Assembly: GCA_047967505.1 (NCBI GenBank) | Contig: CM106539.1 | Source of the DNA: Dipteris shenzhenensis | Lineage: Eukaryota; Polypodiophyta; Polypodiopsida; Gleicheniales | Reading direction: 5' to 3' (one strand) | DNA: 64,000 nucleotides | Shown here: piece after piece, positions 46,231 through 56,800 of the stretch | How the letters are laid out: the number at the start of each line of letters is the position of its first letter | How positions within the stretch are numbered: the first letter of the stretch is position 1 | The notes under the pieces: model-generated | The model's database searches: none | What the model was told of the DNA's origin: nothing | The model's input: only the letters and a program-made list of their open reading frames with translations | Made by a program: the position numbers and the translations under genes

Positions 46231-46846
46231 TTTCCTACTCCTCCTCCCTCACGCTCATCCATTCTTCTCTTCCCTCTTGCTCATGGGTGCTCCTCCTTTG
46301 TCCTACTCATGCATGCTCCTCTTGCCTCATGCTCATGCCTACTCCTATTGCGTCTCCTCCTCCTACTCATGCATATTCATCTGCCCTCACCCTCACACCT
46401 AGTCCTTCGCTTGCTTCTCCTTCCTTGTAATCATTCATGGTCCTTCTCATCCCTCGTCAAACATGACCTACCTTCTATTATGGCCTATCATAGTCTCTGT
46501 AAACTCTGGGACTATTGATGGCACCATTTGATGAGATCTCCCATGTTACCATGTGATCATATAGTTTCAGGATCAATATGTGATCCATGATCTTTGTTTT
46601 TAAGAAAAGAAGCATCTTGAACCATTGGAGGTGCTCTAAAGATTATCCACAGTGGTGCATTGCTTTTGCTAAGGTTCCCTTAGTTGTTCTTTTAGGAACT
46701 TCATGGAGGATGATATGAGAATGGTGGGCATGGATGATATGGACTCTTCATATAGAAAGACACAAAGTCATGCATGAGCAAGTTGTTTTGGAGGTGATGC
46801 AGGACTTGAAGGGAATGGTGATGCAAAGGAGATTCCTGGAGCTCAT

Positions 46847-47280
46847 GATGCTGCTAATGTAATTCTTGTAGCTCAAAAGTTGATTGAAGAAGAAGAATTC
46901 ACATGATGCATTACATCTATTTAAATTTAAATTTCTAAAATGATGTTTCTTCATGTGTGCAGTAGCAAGCATGAATGGAGAATCCATCCATTTGGAACAA
47001 GAAGGCATGGAGAATTCATAGTATTGACCCAAGGCAACCTAGGTGATCCATTCCAATGTGTTGTGATGCTGCTAATGTAATTCTTGAAGCTCAAAAGTTG
47101 ATTGAAGAAGAAGAATTCACATGATGCATTACATCTATTTAAATTTGAATTTCTAAAATGATGTTCCTTCATGTGTGCAGTAGCAAGCAAGAATTGAGAA
47201 TCCATCCATTTGGAAAAAGAAGGCATGGAGAATTCATAGTATTGACCCAAGGCAACCTACGTGATCCATTCCAATGTGTT
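46847..47280. repeat. Tandem duplication, 2 x 217 bp
   Basis: Copy 1 (46847-47063) and copy 2 (47064-47280) start gatgctgctaatgtaattct and differ at few positions. One frame gives AANVILVAQKLIEEEEF and, after a tgtgcag like an acceptor, KHEWRIHPFGTRRHGEFIVL, so an exon-intron piece of some gene may have been duplicated. No family was recognised. Confidence 0.9.
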
Positions 47281-47569
47281 GTACATGAGATTATAAAAAC
47301 TTACGAGTTTAATGTGAGATTCCAAATAGCATAGCAGTCTTTTTAAGAACTTAGTCGAGAATTCAAAGACCCTATTATTGGTGTATTACAGCTGAAGAAG
47401 AAGAGAAACAGGCTATGAAGCGTCTTTGTAATACAATAACACCTATTTCTAATAATATTATTCTATCTAAAGCTCACAACATTGCTATCTTGTGTCACTG
47501 TGTTCCAAACCTTGCCTATTGGGAAAACAATAGTTGTAGGAGCAGAAAGAGTAGTTGTATCCTATATGA

Positions 47570-47720
47570 GAGGGAAAAGGAAGAGGGAAAAAGCACCTGT
47601 AGAAGGGAAACGAGTTGCTATAGTAGAAGGAGAAGCGCCTGCAGGAGGGCAAAGAGCACTTGTACCAGAAGGAAAAGTGCTTGCAGAAGGGAAAGAGCAC
47701 CTGTAGGAGAGGGTTGAGCA
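47570..47720. repeat. Degenerate short repeats (GCACCTGTAGAAGGGAAA type)
   Basis: Imperfect 18-36 bp repeats encode a repetitive Ala/Pro/Val/Glu/Gly peptide in one frame (KAPVEGKRVAIVEGEAPAGG). It could be a repetitive protein remnant, but no flanking gene supports this. Confidence 0.6.
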
Positions 47721-47887
47721 AGAGGCCATAGAGCAAGAGAGTGTTGATTAAGAGACGAAAGACAAGTTAGAGGTAGAGCATGAGGGGATAGAGCAAGAGG
47801 AGGCACAAAAACAATGAGAAGAGTAGGAGAGAGAAGACCAATTGTAGGAGGTGCTGCAACCCAAATTTTGAAAAATGGAGTGAGAGA

Positions 47888-48150
47888 GCAGTTGGACCAG
47901 AGCAGAGGAGAAGAGAGAGAGGGGGTAGGCCTACAGTAGACTAGAGGACAAAAGAAATTCATCAAAAAGGTCCCACAAGGGAGGGAGGGTGCAGTTGGAC
48001 CATAGTAGAGGAGCAGAGAAAGGGGGTAGGTCTATAGTAGGCTAGAGGACAAAAGAAATTCATCCAAAAGGTCCCACAATGGAGGGAAAGGGCAGTTGGA
48101 CCAAAGTAGAGGAGCAGAGAAAGAGGGGGCAGACCTGCAATACACCTAAG
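47888..48150. repeat. Minisatellite, about 2.6 copies of a 101-103 bp unit
   Basis: Units start gcagttggaccagagcagag at 47888, 47991 and 48092. Each includes the phrase aggacaaaagaaattcatc; the third copy is partial. Confidence 0.88.
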
Positions 48151-49330
48151 GAGAAGAAATATGCCCACAAGGGCCCACAAAGGCTTAAATGAGATTTGGG
48201 AATGATCTGGGGTGGGTGCACATGGGAGGGTGGTCAAGCATGGGTTAAGGGGTGGGAGGACGGTTTGGGTGGTCTCCAATGTAAGAGGAATAGCCAATAG
48301 GGGATCTCTGCATGCCTTCCATCCCTCCACCTCAACATACCGTTTCCCCACACAAAGGAGCACTCTCATTGGTACACCTCGAATCCCTCTCTAATCCCTT
48401 GAAATTAGGAAACACTAATTGGAGGCCCTTTTGAGACCCCATTTCTCCCCTAAAGGATGTGGAGCAGTCCGTGTACCCTATGATTATCAAAGTTGTATTG
48501 AGCCACAAATATCCCCGTTGCCAGTGTGTACGAGGCATTTATGCCTTAAGTAGTGCCATAACACCTACCTTTGCAATCACAATCATCAATCCATATTCTT
48601 TGATGAACTAGCACCCATACCTGCCAATGATGCAACTATTGAGCTGTGTATTTGTAGGCAAGCCAATGTGAGCCCATTTGTTTTTAGCCTATGTAGCTTA
48701 TTCCGATTGGGAGCATCACCTTCACAATTTCCATATCATTCTATCACGCACTTTGAATTGAGAATAGATGTTGCCAAAGAAACCTTGCTTGCAAGAAAGC
48801 GTTGCACAAAATATGTAGACTTGCCTTGCTTGCATGTCACCACTCCAAACTACCATGGAGTACATTTTGTGGAGGTAATTGGCTTGGGAGTTCCCCGATT
48901 TCTTAGACTTGTTGATGTGCTCCTAGCTATTGTTCTACTATTGATGTCAATCATGGGGGACAGGTCCGCAGTTATCTCCCACATGACCTGTGGCATTATA
49001 GAATTTCACCTAGCGTAGTCTTATAACTTCCAAAGTGCCGCAATTACTCACGGGAGAGTGATGTGGAATATAGTAGCCAAAGCTGAGAGCATCCTTTATA
49101 TACACAAGTAACATGACCCATCTATGACGGGTTAGAGACCTGCTCCGCTAGATGTCAAGGTGGGATCTTAAAATGCATTTAATTTCATTTCAAGCTTTCA
49201 TACCCCGTCCCCCATAGGCACCCCTTGGTTTGGCTCTATGCTCTGTTTACTCAATGATTCAGCTAGATGAGGTGTCGATCGAGGGACAAAACATTGCCCA
49301 AAAAAGAAACCCTCTCCCCCCACCCACGCA
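48151..49330. other. No supported gene
   Basis: The longest frame, 48668-49018 (116 codons), has no recognised domain and no supporting context. It contains a hydrophobic stretch (FLRLVDVLLAIVLLLMSIM) that could be a membrane segment by chance. Confidence 0.35.
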
Positions 49331-49339
49331 ATGAACATC

Positions 49340-49480
49340 CACACACACACATGCATACACGTACATGCACATGCACACACACACACACACATGCACACAC
49401 ATGCATGCACACACACGCACACACACACACACTTGAATCTATACTTGCAAACACACACGTGCACACATGTACACACTTAG
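49340..49480. repeat. (CA)n microsatellite
   Basis: Interrupted CA repeats with CATG units. The Cys-Val and His-Thr ORFs are artefacts. Confidence 0.95.
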
Positions 49481-49780
49481 ACACAAACCGACAAACCCCC
49501 AACCTTCTCTTCATAAATTGGATAATTAATTTAATAATTTAATATTTCCCCTCCTTTTATTTATTTACTAGTGAGTGGTATTCTATATTTATTGACACAA
49601 AAAATAACCTCGGGCTTAGAATAAAAAAAGTTTTCCCTTTTCACCTCCATAGTAGACTAATATTGAATTTCTTTCTAACTATCTATGGGCACTCTATATT
49701 TTATAATTAGCCCTCCTTCCTATTTTCCAAAATTTATACTTTATTTAATGGGCCTTTGACCATTTACACTCTCCTATTTG

Positions 49781-49983
49781 CACACACACACACACACATG
49801 CACACACACACACAAACACACACACACACACACACACCATGTCTCCCCCTACGCCCCCTCTCTCCCTCCCCCCCAACACACACATCCTCTTCCCCCCCCC
49901 TACCCCACCGTCTCTCTTTGTGGTAGACATCCATATGCATGAATATTTTATCTTGAGAACCTGTCACACTTATCACACAATAA

Positions 49984-50030
<47 letters not shown>
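49781..50030. repeat. (CA)n and (CT)n microsatellites
   Basis: CA repeats at 49781-49837 are followed by C-rich sequence and by an uninterrupted CT run at 49986-50030. Confidence 0.95.
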
Positions 50031-50036
<6 letters not shown>

Positions 50037-50269
50037 CATCATTTAAGTGAATATTAATCAAACCTCGCAAATGCCTAATCCCATGGAAATCATATCAACT
50101 CATGTCTCCTCTTCAAGATCCCTCAAGAGAAGCAAATTATCCTCCCTAGGCTACTATTAAGGCTTTTTTTAAGAAAATAAAAATAAAAATAAAATTACAC
50201 ACACACACACAGTTATAAACATGAAATGCAAAAATAAATAAATATTAACTATAAAGTATTTTAGATATT

Positions 50270-50500
50270 ATTTGTGTGTGTGTGTTTATATATATATACA
50301 TGCATGCATGCATACATACATACATACATAATTTTTATATATAATTCTATTTATGTAATATACATAGAATTATACATAAATATATGGAATTCATATATTA
50401 TATTATAAATAAATTTATTTATGTATATTTATATATAATTCTATGTATCTAATATATATATAAAATCTCTCCCCCCCCCTCTCTCTCTCTCTCTCTCTCG
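50270..50500. repeat. Compound microsatellites (TG, TA, CATG/CATA, CT)
   Basis: TG, then TATA, then CATG and CATA runs at 50274-50335, followed by AT-rich sequence and C9(CT)n at 50471-50499. Confidence 0.92.
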
Positions 50501-51180
50501 TGTTAATATGTCACATCTACGAGTCCGCCCCGGTGCCATGTCATTTGCAATTGTCCATTGTGCCATGTCCTCATTTGTCGACCATCGCACCATGTCATCT
50601 ATCTTTAGCAGACCACGTCGATGGTTGTTAATGCGCCACATCGTTTGTCATTTGTCATGCCATGTCATTGGTCTCCAAGACCCGCACACATCGCCACAAC
50701 CTGCACTGTTGGCCACACTATCTCGGGGGTTTACCTCACAAAGTTTATTATACCACGTGCATTCAAAAAGAGGGGTATTTTAATTCAACTTTTTGAAAAA
50801 ATTTAACAAGATTACAAGGACAAGTGGGGTTTTTGAATTCAAGTTTAGAAAAATTTACTTAGTTCATAAGCAAAGAGGGGGGGTTTTATTAGGGCAACAA
50901 TTTTAGTTGAGGGAATTTCTAAATACCCCTTTTACACACATTATACATAGGGTTTCTCAGTAGTGCACCCCCTGAGCACACTGTCCATTGTAGTACACGC
51001 CACGTGTTCCTCTCTGCCTTTGGCCACTCTAACCTATACCACATCATCCTGTAACCCATGCCACATCATCTGTCTCCAAGACGCACGCACGTCGCCAAGA
51101 CTTGTGCTATCAACCATGCCACTTGTCTCACGAGTCGTTAACCACTGCATCACATTCCTATAGGTTGTCAATGTCTTAGC
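50500..51180. repeat. Degenerate CCATGTCAT-type repeats
   Basis: Many partial copies of phrases such as gtgccatgtcatttg and ccacatcatctgtctccaag occur at 50510-50700 and 50985-51130. A copy of the CACGTG-core motif lies between them at 50725-50766. No gene is seen. Confidence 0.6.
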
Positions 51181-52034
51181 AGAGTCCAGATTGCGTGATA
51201 TACTCTACTTGATGCCACACGGCACTATGCCCTCCTTACCCGAACCTCCTAGAAAGCTCCCTCCTTCACTTCCTGAACCTCTAGAATTGCTTCACATTGA
51301 AACCTCTCCTTAATGAATAGAATAGATGTCTTCACGTATATCCGACCTTCCGACTACCAGGCTACATTGGTCCTCCATTGGTCACACTTTCATGCTTTCA
51401 CACATCCAACTATTTGACTGCCCAGCTGTAGTGGTCGCATTTTCACATGATAATCGATCCAATTCTCATGCATTTATGTTTCAACTCCCACACCAAACAA
51501 CATAGCCATGATCATGTGTAATAATATTGCCTCATAGTTTATATTTTCCTTGAAAATGTGTCAAAGTAGTCAAGGGTGCATTTCTTGCATGTGTGGCATT
51601 CCTTAGATGAATGAGAAAACCAAAGATCAAGGGGGTTAAGTATGCTCAAAGAACGAAGGATCGCAGGGTTGTGTTTCTAGAAGGAGGTGGGGTTGAGAGA
51701 GTTGAATATCTGCACTTGAAGGAAGACGATATGGGATGTGATTCTAGAAGTGGGATGGGGTAGCTTAATCACATCCGAGGAGTCACATCGAAGAAGAAGA
51801 TATGGTGTGTATGTCATAATCCAAGTGCGACATGATCCTATTGGGACACATCAAAATTCCACTTTAGCCGCATGGTAGCTTCTTCCTTTGGGCCTTGATA
51901 TTCTCTATCTCCTTCTTTCTTCCTTTCTTGTTCCTTTGAGGTCTCGATATTCTCTATCTCCTTCTTTATCTACTTCTTCCTTTATCACCTCCTTCCTTGA
52001 TTCCCCACAATTCGTTGCTTCCTCCCCTTCAGTC
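51181..52034. other. Upstream region of the DnaJ gene, with a 49-bp duplication
   Basis: The sequence gatattctctatctccttct occurs at 51898 and again at 51947, a tandem duplication in a pyrimidine-rich stretch just before the DnaJ start. Such CT-rich leaders are common near plant transcription starts. I see no convincing TATA box, so the promoter is not placed. Confidence 0.5.
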
Positions 52035-52595
52035 ATGCCTTGCCTCTCCTCCCTTCCCCTTTCCTCTCAGCCTCACTCGTTCTCTACCCTTCTTCACTTC
52101 TCTGAATTACCAGCTCGACAATCGTATCGTATTCGCCCTTCTAGACTCCTATCGCACCCTCTGCGCCTCGCCCAGTACACCCACCCGATCCTTCATCCTC
52201 CCCGCCGCCCGCCAAGACTCGCTGTTACTTGTGCCACTCTCCTCGACACCTCATCTCCCACCTCCGACGCTGCATCGCTGTATTCTGTTCTAGATTTGCC
52301 GCACAATGTCGTAAGCCCAGCTGAGATGAAAAGCGCTTACAGAATGATGGCTAGGCGCTCCCATCCTGACGTCTGTGCGGCAGCTGACAAGGGAGTTTCG
52401 GTTCGTAAGTTTCTTCGAGTGCAGGAAGCTTATGAGATCTTGTCGGACCCGGAGCGACGAGCGGAGTATGACTACAAAATCAAACTTGGGCAGATCACAT
52501 TGGCGAGGCTCTCATCGATGGAGAGACATCCTCTTGCCCACTACCTTCCCCTAGTCCCCCTCTTTGCCCCTACCAACTCTTGTGGCATTTACTGA
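52035..52595 (+). CDS. Small DnaJ (J-domain) co-chaperone, probably chloroplast-targeted
   Basis: An intact, intron-free frame of 186 codons. The J domain spans about residues 81-147: LYSVLDLPHN in helix I, SAYRMMARRSHPDV with the HPD motif at residues 110-112, then FLRVQEAYEILSDPERRAEY. HPD is needed to stimulate Hsp70 ATPase, so the protein should act as an Hsp70 partner. There is no Gly/Phe region or zinc domain, and the size fits the small DnaJ-C proteins of plastids. Residues 1-66 are rich in Ser, Pro, Arg and Leu with almost no acidic residues, and a plausible cleavage site lies near RLAVTCA. The frame is open upstream to an ATG at 51888; I prefer 52035 because MPCLSSLPLSSQ looks like a transit peptide start. 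Composition is more GC-rich than the surroundings. Confidence 0.82.
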   Translation: MPCLSSLPLSSQPHSFSTLLHFSELPARQSYRIRPSRLLSHPLRLAQYTHPILHPPRRPPRLAVTCATLLDTSSPTSDAASLYSVLDLPHNVVSPAEMKSAYRMMARRSHPDVCAAADKGVSVRKFLRVQEAYEILSDPERRAEYDYKIKLGQITLARLSSMERHPLAHYLPLVPLFAPTNSCGIY

Positions 52596-52599
52596 CATG

Positions 52600-54400
52600 T
52601 AAGTCTCCACATCTTTTCTATGTGGGCTTGCCGAACCACCACCTCTCTTGGTGGGCCCATACTCTCATCTAAGTTTTTCCTCTAAACAAAGAAAGATTTT
52701 CAGAAGTTTCACACACAGCCCAAACATCTCTCCATTTAAACAAATTCCCTCAATCCCTCTTCTTGACTGAAAGTACCCTTCTTTTGGTTTAACTTGTAAG
52801 ATCCCACTGAGCTCGTTCTTCGTCAAGGAACCTGCTTCTCGTGTAAGACCTCAATGAATGCCTTCTTCCTCTTTGTTTGCAGATTGTTTGGTAATTTGCC
52901 TGCTTCGGTAAAATATTTTGAATCTTTAGAAGATTCCACCTAAGTTCTAACGATACACACTTTGTTGGATGAAATTTGGAAAACAATTTACGCATATGTA
53001 AAGCATTTTCTAAAATAAACCAAAAACCCAAGGTCTTTGAATTGCAAAGACATTTCAATACTCTAAAAAATGACATAATTTTTTGAACACAATAACTTCA
53101 ACATAAACATGAAAGCTAAATACTAAGGTTAATCTTCTCTTCTTGGAAGAGGATGAGTTGAAGGTGTTAGACATCAGCTTGAACCTTGTGCTCGATGTCT
53201 AACATTGAGCTCAAAATTCAAAGTCAATGTAAATACAAACTTGAACCTTGAGCTCAAGGTTAAACATTGAGCTGATGGTTCAAGTTGATGTCTAACAACC
53301 ACCTTGAGCCTAGGATTTAATGTCCAACATCATGTTCAAGTCTCATTTGGATACTTGATCTTGTTATTGAAAAGTTCTGGCAAACATGCATACTTTTTCT
53401 GCATCCCCATCTTGTTTTTAAAATTCTTTTGAAGACCAAGTGACCTTCAAGTTGTTATGGGCATGAAGAATTTTTTTAAAACATTGACCTTACTCTTGAA
53501 AAGTTTTTAAAGACCTTGTTCTTGGTGTGAACAATCAACTTATGTACTACTATTACCATCAGCTAGGTGAAATGGTGTTGTAGAGACCCCTTGTGTCTAG
53601 GGACAAGGATGATGATGTATTCTATAGAACTTATGAAAAGTTAGAGTTATCCATAAAAAGCCTATTCTATAGCTAAAGAAGAGAGTAGTTTGAATACTAA
53701 CATGCTAAAGTAACAAGTGGAAAATTTGGGAATGGATCAATAAATGAGGAGGTGATTACAAATGTAATGAAGTTAGGCATGTATAAAGATATTGTCCAAG
53801 GTTAAATCATCATAGTTGTGTTACAGTGGTAGTTCGTAATGCTTCTCAAAGCTATGGCCATGTTGTCACATGTTTTCCAACACTATGTTGCTTGGAATGA
53901 GTTGACTAGTTTAGAGCCATCATGACTATAATTATTACCATAACCATTGCTTGCTCCTATCTATAGTGGAAATTGGAAGGATCCCAACTACCTCTCAATT
54001 GCCAAATAGTCCAAAGGCCTGCTGCACTCCAACAAGATAGTTTATATTTACTACTATAGTCAATTATCAATGGAGTCATGGAAGATATGATATACTAATA
54101 GATTTCATGTCGTTGTGTGTGACTTTGACTCTGTATCAAAACTTCCTTTTCCGTTTTGGAGAAACATCTCATGGACTGACTAAAGGCAACATCTCCAAGT
54201 ATCCAACGAATTATATCACCATATGAGGCTATTTTATACTTGAAGGAGGAGCTCCTACTTGGACTATGCACCGATTGAACAATGGGGATAACGGCACCCA
54301 TCGACCAGAGAATCTACTTTGACACAATGAGGAATAAAGAAGGTCCTTTTGGATTATCACTTACTTAGTTTAGCCCATTTGATGTTGTGGAGATGATAAT
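52600..54400. other. Mostly non-coding; possible gag-like zinc-knuckle trace
   Basis: From 53150 to 53340 short direct and inverted repeats of cttgaaccttgagctcaagg type occur. At 53750-53810 one frame reads KCNEVRHV, a stop, then RYCPRLNHHS, which could be a decayed zinc knuckle. No other retroelement domain is found close by. Confidence 0.3.
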
Positions 54401-54416
54401 ATTTACAAAGGGATCG

Positions 54417-54510
54417 TCTTTATTTGAAGGTTTTGGGTAAACTTATCCTTCAACTCAATGCAATACATTGAGTTGAAGGATAATTTTACTCAAAATTTTT
54501 GAATAAAAGT
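54417..54510. repeat. Long hairpin (inverted repeat, 5-base loop)
   Basis: The arms ttatccttcaactcaatg (54443-54460) and its exact complement (54466-54483) are separated by caata. Imperfect pairing extends outward to about 54417 and 54510 (tttatttgaaggttttgggt against the matching right side). Transcribed, it would fold into a stem of about 45 pairs. Confidence 0.8.
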
Positions 54511-54550
54511 TTATTCACACCGAGAATAAGGTTTTGAAAAGTTCAACCAT

Positions 54551-55194
54551 CATGAAAGCGTGGGGCTGAGACTTCAAATCCATGCAACACCTCAAGTTGA
54601 AGGTTCAATGTCGTGCCTTCATGATGGCCCATGGGATTGAACTATTACAGACCTTGTTCTCAATATAAATAAACTTTATTGTTCAACTAAGTGCTGCATG
54701 GGAGATGAAGGCTCAACCTCATGCTTTGATGATGGCTGTGGACCTTGCTTCCCATCTCCATGGGCTTCTCTTCATCTTCTTCATGGCCTTATCCTTGCCT
54801 TCTACATGGCCTTCTCCCATGAGATGCAATCACTAGGTACCTAGGGTCCATGCACTCTTCCATGAAAGCATGGGTTTGAGACTTCAACTCGATGTAGCAC
54901 ATCAAATTGAAGGTTCAACATCGTGCCTTCATGATGGGATTGAACTATTATAGACCTTGTTCTTGATGTGAATAAACTTAATTTGAAACTTTTGAGTAAA
55001 CTTATTAGTCAACTAAGTGCGCCATGGAGATGAAGGCTCAAACTTGTGCTTTGATGATGGTTATGGACCTTGCTTCCCATGTCCATGGGCTTTTCCTCAT
55101 CTCCTTCATGGACTTCTGAGTTCTCCTTGGCTTCTACATGGCCTTCTCCCACGAGATGCAATCGCTAGGCACGTAGGGTCCATGCACTCTTCCA
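54551..55194. repeat. Tandem duplication, about 310 and 334 bp
   Basis: Copy 1 (54551-54860) and copy 2 (54861-55194) both start catgaaagc and end gtccatgcactcttcc. Copies differ by many substitutions and small indels. Inside are repeated phrases gaccttgttcttgatgtgaa, also seen near 53511, and cttcatggcc. Confidence 0.88.
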
Positions 55195-55261
55195 AAATAT
55201 TAATTTTAAAAATTATACTCTTTACATGTAATAACTTTGAGGATTGCACATCACTTCATTA

Positions 55262-56010
55262 AATAAGGATGGAAGCTGTTCCAATTTCACGAGCCTTGTT
55301 GAACATCCTATCAATGTCCATGACTTGAAGTCGAAAAGCCTGTTGCTCCATTGCTTCAATGGACCTTATTTTGTCTCCTCATCAAGAAGGATGATATGAC
55401 TCCCTTGAGTCTAGCATTGGGAACATTCTTCTAGGCTAAGACTTTAATGTAGAAATATAGTTTGACCACAAATTTCAGAAGCACTGCAATAGTGTCATTC
55501 TCCTCAATTTATGACTCCCTTGAGCATAAGACTGGGAACATTCTTCTAGGCTAAGACTTTAATGTAGAATATAGTTTGACCACAAATTTAAGAAGCACTA
55601 CAATAGTGTCATTCTCCTCAATTTTATCCTCACTAATGCTAATTGGGATACAAAACCCTTCATGTGAGAAATAGATAAACCAAGGTCTCCTTGAGAAATC
55701 TAAAAAAAAACTCATATTTCAATGCAATTTTTGAGTTTTTTACTTTCACCCCATACAATTTCTCATTTTGGTCCCAATTGTGCTTTTCCATTGACAGACA
55801 ATCAATATGATGGACAAGGAATTTATTGAGATGAAACATAATGATGGCTTGAGCTCATTCATTGTCCTCAAGTTCATCTAGATTTGCCAAGTTGGGGTGT
55901 CATATTCCCATAAGCGTATAGCCATAATCCCTTTAACATGAAGAGATACTTCACACTTGAGTTTTCCATGCATGAAACCAATCACCATTGAAATTCTCAA
56001 TGGTAGACAT
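55262..56010 (-). pseudogene. Ty1/copia gag relic, copy B
   Basis: The minus strand starts at ATG 56010-56008 with STIENFNGDWFHAWKTQV then TGA. It continues as in copy A at the window start (HLNKFLVHHIDCLSMEKHNW). Further down it reads EENDTIVVLLKFVVKLY and RRMFP, the VLLxSLPxSY region of gag, which is present twice because of a 115-bp tandem duplication (55397-55511 and 55512-55625). The tail reads AMEQQAFRLQVMDIDRMFNK. Stops and shifts make it non-functional. No LTR or pol is attached. Confidence 0.55.
55397..55625. repeat. 115-bp tandem duplication inside gag relic B
   Basis: Both copies start tgactcccttgag and end near cattctcctcaattt. Because 115 is not a multiple of three, the duplication also shifts the frame. 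Confidence 0.88.
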
Positions 56011-56800
56011 CTCCTTGGACAATGCATCCCAAGATATGCAATACATAGTCTCAAGAAAGTAACAAGTTGACTACGGGTAGCAAACAACAAAAAAAGGGAC
56101 TTTCTACCTCTTGGAGATCTCATGTGACTGAACTAATGTAATACACAACAACTCATGACTCATACTTGCCAAAGACTTTTTAGGGATGGAATATGAGGGA
56201 AAAATAGTGTGTACAAGTCCAAACAAAAGAAAATAGAGGAAGGAAAATGAAAAATATAGCAAACTAATAGTAGAAACATGCTAAATACACACTCCTACTA
56301 GCTTCCTTAAGGTAGGTGATGAGAAAAGAGCATCTCACACCCACAAGAACATTGCAAGAAGTTGTCCACCATGCTCCCTACATGAGAGATAAATTAGTAA
56401 GGCTTCATTGTTGGTAATAAATTGGTCTTCTACAAGCTATGCTATAGTGACTTCCTGGAAACCGATCATTGGAAAAACGATTTCTCCCTCCAATGCTAAG
56501 TATGCCACGCATACGGTTGGTGGATATCTAGCTCTAGCCAATAAAGAATGAAAGCTTCAATCCTCTCAGCAAGGGCCTTTGGAACCAATTAACAAAATAC
56601 TAAAAATTTTGGACATTTTCTTTTTTTCAGACTTTTTTCCGAACATGGTCACCTAGTCCATGCCGAAATGGGGTGAACTTGAGATGCTGCCTCAAGACTC
56701 CTTGGGTTGGATATTATTGAAATTTTATAAGTGTGGTTACTATATACAAAACAATACACCTCAACTTGAGATTCCCTTTCATCATGGTGATTGGACAATT
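56011..56800 (-). repeat. Non-coding flank of gag relic B, matches 546-1300
   Basis: Colinear with the flank of copy A, so both relics derive from the same retroelement family, or the segment was duplicated together. Confidence 0.5.

Noticed and set aside
45952-46518. Pro/Ser-rich or Gly/Glu-rich ORFs
   Set aside because: They come from the CTC polypyrimidine tract; no start context or domain.
48668-49018. 116-codon ORF with a hydrophobic stretch
   Set aside because: No domain, no transcript-type signals and no neighbours that support a gene.
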